From an uncultured Rhizobiaceae group bacterium (GTDB taxonomy: Bacteria > Pseudomonadota > Alphaproteobacteria > Rhizobiales > Rhizobiaceae), in NCBI GenBank assembly GCA_938009335.1, contig CALLHT010000247.1, positions 1 through 17,483 of the forward strand: a DNA stretch of 17,483 nucleotides, read 5' to 3'. Made by a program: the position numbers and the translations under genes. The notes beneath the pieces were generated by a model. It was not told the origin of the DNA and made no database searches. It saw only the letters and a list, made by a program, of their open reading frames with translations. Below, in pieces: positions 13,127 through 17,483 of the stretch. The first letter of the stretch is position 1. Each line of letters begins with the position of its first letter.

Positions 13127-14695
13127 TTACCGATTTTCCCAGTCGCGGAATGCATCGCGGAAGACTTGATCCCCAGTTCCGCCTTTTTCCAACGTAATGA
13201 GTGCTCGCTTGCCAGTGGCATAGCTTACCGGAATATCAATCCAGGCAGATTCGGTCATCAATTGGGTATTTGCACTCACCGCCTGTTGAAGATTATCCAA
13301 AGCAATCAGGAAAAACCCGTCGCTCACTTTCACAGGCACCGCAATCAGCGGCTCACCGCGCGCTTCTTCAGTCGCCTTCATCACAAAGCGGGCGATGTTG
13401 TCTATGCCACCACCGTCAAACCCTTCTGGAATTTCGAAACGCATCTCGATCAGATGGCTCGCTGAAACCGCATCATCTACATTGCGCTTGATCTCAATAT
13501 CTACGGAGAGATTGCGTTCAGGCACTTCCATCGTGCCAACAATGACAGATTCCGGCGCAAGACCGTCCGCAATGCTTTCGCGCTTTGTCGTCCAGGTAAC
13601 GGCAGCATTGATACGGCTGGCACCCGCCCCTGCGCTGCCTTCTTCATAGAGGTAAGCAACTTCGCCGATTGGCAGAGTTTGCGTTTGCTCAGGCTGGGTC
13701 TCTTCCGGTTGGGCTTCTTCAACCGTTTGAGTGTCTTCTTCCGCAGCAGGTTGCTCTGGCTCGGTCGGTTCTACAACTTCCTCAACCGGCTCGACTACGA
13801 CCACATCTTCTGCGCTACTGGCTTCATCTTCATTCGGAAGGATTTCTTCCAGCGGTTTGGTCTCAGGTTCCGGCTCAATAATGCGAACAACTTCCGGTTC
13901 TTTGACCTCAGTGTCCTCACCGTTCTGACCAAGTTTCACCGCTTCCTTCTCAACCTGCGCACTCGTGTCTTCTTCAAGTGCTTTCTCGTCCTCTGAAAGC
14001 GGCTTCGCGGCTTCCTTCTCTTCAGCAGCTTGATCACTTGAGGTCAAAGACGCCAATAAAGGTTGGAACGCTTCTTTGTTCGTCCAGATCGCATAACCAC
14101 CGCCACCAAGAAGGCCAAGTACTACCAGCGTTGTTAGAACTTTACCAAACCCGCCGGATTTCTTTTCCGGCTGGCTCAAATCTGGCCCTGATCCTGCCAA
14201 ACTTGTGGTTTCGGGTGCGGATACAACTTCAGGACCCGGTATTGCATCAACCGTTGGTGGTGCTTCTACGGCTGCGACAGTCTCAGGCTGGGCAACAGGT
14301 GCTACAGGCACTTCCGGTGCTGCTGGATGTGTTGGAGTTGCTTGCTGAGGGGCAGCAGGTTGCGGTTCTGGTGTTGCAACAGGAGCAACCGGCTCTGTCA
14401 TCGGTGCGCTAGCAACTGGAGCGCTAGGAGCAGGCGGCGGCGTAACCGGAGCAGTGGCTACCGGTGGCGGCGTAACAGGTGCAGCCGGAGCATACTCGGC
14501 ATCTACCACCAGAATAGATTCCTCCAGCAGTTTCAACTGTGTTGCAATCGCCTGCTCAGATGGCGTTGGAGACATGCCGCGCAATTGAGTTTCGATGGCT
14601 GTTCGCGCTTTTCGAAAAACCGCCTGACGAACTTCGGGCGTGTTGTTAGGCAACCCGTCAATCGTCTTTTTCAAGATTGAATAGTAATCAGCCAT
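13127..14695 (-). CDS. Large bitopic membrane protein with Pro/Ala and acidic linkers, function unknown
   Basis: This 522-residue protein has five parts. Residues 1-68 form a helical cytoplasmic domain (ADYYSILKKTIDGLPNNT, RQAVFRKARTAIETQLRG), an N-terminal module I recall from several rhizobial membrane proteins. Residues 69-165 are a low-complexity Pro/Ala/Val/Thr linker. KKSGGFGK precedes one transmembrane segment at about 183-204, predicting N-in topology. Residues 220-340 are very acidic and disordered. Residues 341-522 form a compact periplasmic domain with beta pattern (AVTWTTKRES, LSVDIEIKRN, HLIEMRFEIPEGFDGGGI, ITLEKGGTGDQVFRDAF). It follows purA by 67 bp on the same strand and may be co-transcribed. 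No catalytic motif is seen. Confidence 0.85.
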   Translation of the reverse strand: MADYYSILKKTIDGLPNNTPEVRQAVFRKARTAIETQLRGMSPTPSEQAIATQLKLLEESILVVDAEYAPAAPVTPPPVATAPVTPPPAPSAPVASAPMTEPVAPVATPEPQPAAPQQATPTHPAAPEVPVAPVAQPETVAAVEAPPTVDAIPGPEVVSAPETTSLAGSGPDLSQPEKKSGGFGKVLTTLVVLGLLGGGGYAIWTNKEAFQPLLASLTSSDQAAEEKEAAKPLSEDEKALEEDTSAQVEKEAVKLGQNGEDTEVKEPEVVRIIEPEPETKPLEEILPNEDEASSAEDVVVVEPVEEVVEPTEPEQPAAEEDTQTVEEAQPEETQPEQTQTLPIGEVAYLYEEGSAGAGASRINAAVTWTTKRESIADGLAPESVIVGTMEVPERNLSVDIEIKRNVDDAVSASHLIEMRFEIPEGFDGGGIDNIARFVMKATEEARGEPLIAVPVKVSDGFFLIALDNLQQAVSANTQLMTESAWIDIPVSYATGKRALITLEKGGTGDQVFRDAFRDWENR

Positions 14696-14762
14696 ACCCC
14701 GTCACTCACTCCGCATCTCACTCACGCGAGAATCGTTTCCCCGTCTACATTTAGCTTATAAC

Positions 14763-16058
14763 CTAATCCTGAAATGGGTCGTGGACAAGTATCGTGTCTT
14801 CACGTTCAGGACTTGTGGAAAGAAGTGCAACCGGCGCACCGATCAACTCTTCTACACGGCGTACATATTTGATGGCTTGAGCAGGCAAATCCACCCAGCT
14901 GCGGGCGCCCACAGTGGTATCTTTCCACCCTTCAAGCGTTTCGTAAATCGGCTCAACGCGGGCCTGGCGGCCTTGGCTGGCAGGCAGGTAATCAACCTCT
15001 TCGCCATCCAGTTTATAACCGACACAAATCTTGAGTTCGTCGAGCCCATCGAGAACATCAAGTTTTGTAAGAGCAATCCCCGTAATGCCATTTGTTGCCA
15101 CTGCCTGGCGGACAAGCACTGCATCAAACCATCCACAACGGCGCTTGCGCCCGGTGACGGTGCCAAACTCGTGACCCCGCTCGCCCAAAAACTGACCGAC
15201 ATCATTATCTTGTTCTGTTGGGAATGGCCCCTCACCCACACGGGTCGTGTAGGCTTTCGTAATACCAAGTACATAGCCCACTGAACCTGGCCCCATGCCA
15301 GAGCCCGCAGCAGCTTGACCTGCCACAGTGTTGGAAGACGTCACAAACGGGTACGTGCCATGATCAATATCGAGCAAAGTACCCTGCGCACCTTCAAAAA
15401 GAATCCGCGATCCTTTGCGTTTCTCGTCATCCAGAAGTTTCCAAACCGGCTCAGAGAACGGCACCATCCTGTCCGCCACTTCTTTCAGTTCTTGATGAAT
15501 GGTCTCAAACGCCACTTCCGGCTGATCAAGGCCGCGACGCAACGCATTGTGGTGTGTCAACAATCTCTCGATTTTAGGCGGCAGGCTTTCCATGTTGGCA
15601 AGATCAAGCACCCGGATGGCGCGGCGGCCAACCTTATCTTCGTAAGCTGGACCGATACCACGGCGCGTTGTGCCAATCTTCGTACCCTTGGCGGCGGCAT
15701 CTTCGCGGATGCCATCAAGCTCTCGGTGAACGGATAAAATAAGCGTCGCATTTTCAGCAATGCGCAAATTCTCAGGCGTCACATGGACCCCTTGCTCGCC
15801 AAGACGTTCAATTTCCGCCATCAGAGCATGTGGGTCAATAACAACACCATTGCCGATGACAGCAAGTTTTCCTTCACGAACCACACCAGACGGAAGCAGG
15901 CTCAACTTGTAGCTCGTGCCATCAATAACGAGCGTATGTCCGGCATTGTGACCGCCTTGAAATCGAACGACAAGGTCTGCCCGCTCTGAAAGCCAGTCAA
16001 CAATTTTACCCTTGCCCTCATCGCCCCACTGAGAACCAATCACTGCTACATTTGTCAT
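14763..16058 (-). CDS. purA: Adenylosuccinate synthetase
   Basis: PurA joins IMP and aspartate, with GTP, to adenylosuccinate, the first step of AMP synthesis from IMP, in the cytoplasm. The 431-residue product is full length. It shows the GTP loop GSQWGDEGKGK (8-18) with catalytic D13, FQGGHNAGHT with H41, TTRRGIGPAYEDK, FEGAQGTLLDIDHGTYPFVTSSN, TRVGEGPFPTE, TGRKRRCGWFDAV and the base-binding TKLDVLDGL. The C-terminal LLSTSPERED is typical. The ATG at 16058 fits the family start MTNVAVIGSQWGDEGKGK; its ribosome binding site is weak. The 522-residue protein lies downstream. Confidence 0.98.
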   Translation of the reverse strand: MTNVAVIGSQWGDEGKGKIVDWLSERADLVVRFQGGHNAGHTLVIDGTSYKLSLLPSGVVREGKLAVIGNGVVIDPHALMAEIERLGEQGVHVTPENLRIAENATLILSVHRELDGIREDAAAKGTKIGTTRRGIGPAYEDKVGRRAIRVLDLANMESLPPKIERLLTHHNALRRGLDQPEVAFETIHQELKEVADRMVPFSEPVWKLLDDEKRKGSRILFEGAQGTLLDIDHGTYPFVTSSNTVAGQAAAGSGMGPGSVGYVLGITKAYTTRVGEGPFPTEQDNDVGQFLGERGHEFGTVTGRKRRCGWFDAVLVRQAVATNGITGIALTKLDVLDGLDELKICVGYKLDGEEVDYLPASQGRQARVEPIYETLEGWKDTTVGARSWVDLPAQAIKYVRRVEELIGAPVALLSTSPEREDTILVHDPFQD

Positions 16059-16231
16059 GAAATTTTACCCGAACTTGCCAGTGTTTCGTGGCGGCTCATC
16101 TAAGTGAACCGAACTTTTTTTATGCAAGCTGGAGGATAATCGAAAGGAATCCCAGATTGCGGTTGTTAATACTCCGAAAAAGCGGCAAACATCAAGCTTC
16201 TGAAAAATTTGCCTGTGAAATCCTTTCCTTT

Positions 16232-17134
16232 ATGTCATCAAAAACCAGCGTCTTCACCAATCCATATTTACTGCTTACCATCACGGCATTGGTGTGGGGT
16301 GGCAATGCCGTCGCGGGAAAACTGGCTGCCGGACATGTTTCACCGTTCTTTCTAACACTTGTGAGGTGGCTAATTGCTTGCGCAGTGGTCTTTCCATTTG
16401 CCTTGCCTCATTTGAAAAAAGACAAAGAGACCATCAAGAAACATTTCTGGTTTCTGTTTGCACTTGGCGCAATTGGGTTTGGCCTCTTTAACAATCTTTT
16501 CTATCTTGCCCTCAACTACACAACTGCGATCAATGTTGCGATTGAGCAGGCGTCCATGCCGTTGATTGTGTTCTTTTTGAATTACCTGTTGTTCCGCACA
16601 CGGGTGACAGCATTCCAGCTGATCGGATTTCTTATTACGCTCATTGGTGTCGGCGTCACGGCAACCAGAGGCGACCTACTGAGTTTCAGCGTTCAATCGC
16701 TGAATATTGGGGACTTGATGTTGCTGGTCGCCATCATGTTTTACGGCGTTTATTCCGTTTTTATCCAGAAAAAACCCGACATACATTTGTTGAGCTTTAT
16801 GTTTGTGCTTGGGGCAGCCGCTTTCACAATCTGCATCCCTTTCACTGCCTATGAAGTAGCAAGTGGCCGCTTTTTGTGGCCAGATCTACAAGGTTGGGGT
16901 GTCATCGTTTTTGCTGGGCTGTTTCCATCTCTTGTCTCCCAGCTCTTTTGGGTAATGGGGCTGGAGAAAATTGGATCAAACCGCGGTGGCGTATTTATCA
17001 ACCTCGTACCGGTTTTCGGCGCACTCTTGGCAATTCTAATTCTTGGCGAAAAATTCCAAACCTATCATGCCGTCGGCTTGGTTCTGGTTCTGGGCGGGAT
17101 CGCTCTCGCCCAGAAAGTCGGCAAACCAGTTTAG
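16232..17134 (+). CDS. EamA/DMT-family transporter
   Basis: This 300-residue inner-membrane protein is predicted to have ten transmembrane helices in two EamA repeats. Marks are TALVWGGNAVAGKLA near the N-terminus, SPFFLTLVRWLIA, and the second repeat ending FINLVPVFGALLAILILGE and GLVLVLGGIALAQ. Such proteins export amino acids, nucleobases or other metabolites; the substrate is unknown. ATG 16232 gives the usual family start just before the first helix. The frame is open upstream to 16088, adding 48 residues that look non-membrane; the ribosome binding site for 16232 is poor, so the start is uncertain. The stop is 9 bp from the stop of the convergent serA. Confidence 0.88.
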   Translation: MSSKTSVFTNPYLLLTITALVWGGNAVAGKLAAGHVSPFFLTLVRWLIACAVVFPFALPHLKKDKETIKKHFWFLFALGAIGFGLFNNLFYLALNYTTAINVAIEQASMPLIVFFLNYLLFRTRVTAFQLIGFLITLIGVGVTATRGDLLSFSVQSLNIGDLMLLVAIMFYGVYSVFIQKKPDIHLLSFMFVLGAAAFTICIPFTAYEVASGRFLWPDLQGWGVIVFAGLFPSLVSQLFWVMGLEKIGSNRGGVFINLVPVFGALLAILILGEKFQTYHAVGLVLVLGGIALAQKVGKPV

Positions 17135-17143
17135 GCCAAGACC

Positions 17144-17483
17144 CTAATCGATTTCAAATTCAAGAGGCTTCACCTGCTGAAACTTTCCAGTCTTCATGAG
17201 GCTACCCAGAACCACGTCATTTGGCGGAACATCCAGATAAAGAAGCGCAATCGCGTCACCACCCGGCTGGTTACGGCCTAAGTGGAAGTTCGCGATGTTT
17301 GCACCGGCTTCAGCCATGGCAACACCCAGCGTGCCGATGATACCCGGTTCATCATGGTTTGTTGTGTAGAGCATATGACGGCCCACATCCGCATCCATGT
17401 TGATGCCTTTGATTTGAATGAACCGCGGCTTGCCGTCGGAGAATACAGTGCCGGCAACTGAGCGTTGCTGGTCTCCGGTTACG
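17144..17483 (-). CDS. serA: D-3-phosphoglycerate dehydrogenase SerA, C-terminal end (runs off the window)
   Basis: Only the last 112 residues are present; they read in from the right edge. They hold the end of the intervening domain (QRSVAGTVFSDGKPRFIQIKGI) and the C-terminal ACT domain (HMLYTTNHDEPGIIGTLGVAMAEAGANIANFHLGR, then IALLYLDVPPNDVVLGSL). The enzyme oxidises 3-phosphoglycerate in the first step of serine synthesis, and the ACT domain often binds serine as feedback inhibitor. The NAD and substrate domains lie outside. Nearness to purA is common in rhizobia, from memory. Confidence 0.93.
   Translation of the reverse strand, partial: VTGDQQRSVAGTVFSDGKPRFIQIKGINMDADVGRHMLYTTNHDEPGIIGTLGVAMAEAGANIANFHLGRNQPGGDAIALLYLDVPPNDVVLGSLMKTGKFQQVKPLEFEID

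Noticed and set aside
13690..14480. Low-complexity DNA as a possible repeat array
   Set aside because: It is explained by the Pro/Ala-rich and Glu-rich linkers of the encoded membrane protein; there is no regular DNA repeat unit.
14702..14725. Direct repeat TCACTCAC (two copies, 16-bp period) before the 522-residue protein gene
   Set aside because: Only two short copies in simple sequence; no recognised function and easily due to chance.
1026..16151. Apparent enrichment of GANTC in intergenic DNA (1026, 2878, 6065, 8344, 8460, 9293, 11979, 14730, 16147)
   Set aside because: About one site per 256 bp is expected by chance, so roughly nine sites in about 2 kb of gaps is not enrichment. Only the ctrA site is kept, because of its location.
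1..17483. Mobile elements, CRISPR arrays, tRNA or rRNA genes, prophage
   Set aside because: No transposase, integrase, terminal repeats, spaced direct repeats or cloverleaf sequence were seen; the window reads as ordinary core chromosome.

Overview
The window looks like a chromosomal core segment of an alphaproteobacterium, most likely a moderate-GC, possibly marine, member of the Hyphomicrobiales (Rhizobiales). The evidence is a compact set of cell-cycle genes (sciP, ctrA, chpT), the DUF1134 gene eipA directly beyond chpT, and the housekeeping genes mnmA, rluD, rpoH, purA and serA. I see no phage, IS element, tRNA, rRNA or CRISPR.

Layout: (1) 1-1923: the 5' part of mnmA (minus), a short RlpA-like secreted protein (minus) and a divergent HTD2-like acyl dehydratase (plus). 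(2) 2021-5404: sciP, then a metabolic block of a PqiA-like membrane protein, a short-chain dehydrogenase and a class III aminotransferase, closed by a strong terminator. (3) 5431-9187: fliJ, a 476-bp ctrA control region, ctrA, and convergent to it a single-domain receiver gene and chpT; eipA is divergent from chpT. (4) 9308-10907: an unnamed membrane-anchored coiled-coil protein and a small convergent membrane protein. (5) 10938-13091: rluD and rpoH, each with its own terminator. (6) 13127-17483: an unnamed 522-residue bitopic membrane protein behind purA, an EamA/DMT transporter, and the 3' end of serA.

The central theme is the CtrA regulon. ChpT passes phosphate to CtrA in this clade, SciP antagonises CtrA, and EipA is a known CtrA target in Brucella. 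CtrA-type boxes (TTAA-N7-TTAA with one mismatch) lie upstream of sciP, ctrA (two, plus three weaker sites and a GANTC site), the unnamed receiver gene and the unnamed coiled-coil gene. The last two are the best candidates here for undescribed parts of the cell-cycle or envelope circuit. All box calls were made by eye. Boxes of this quality occur by chance about once per 2.5-3 kb, so they are leads and not proof.
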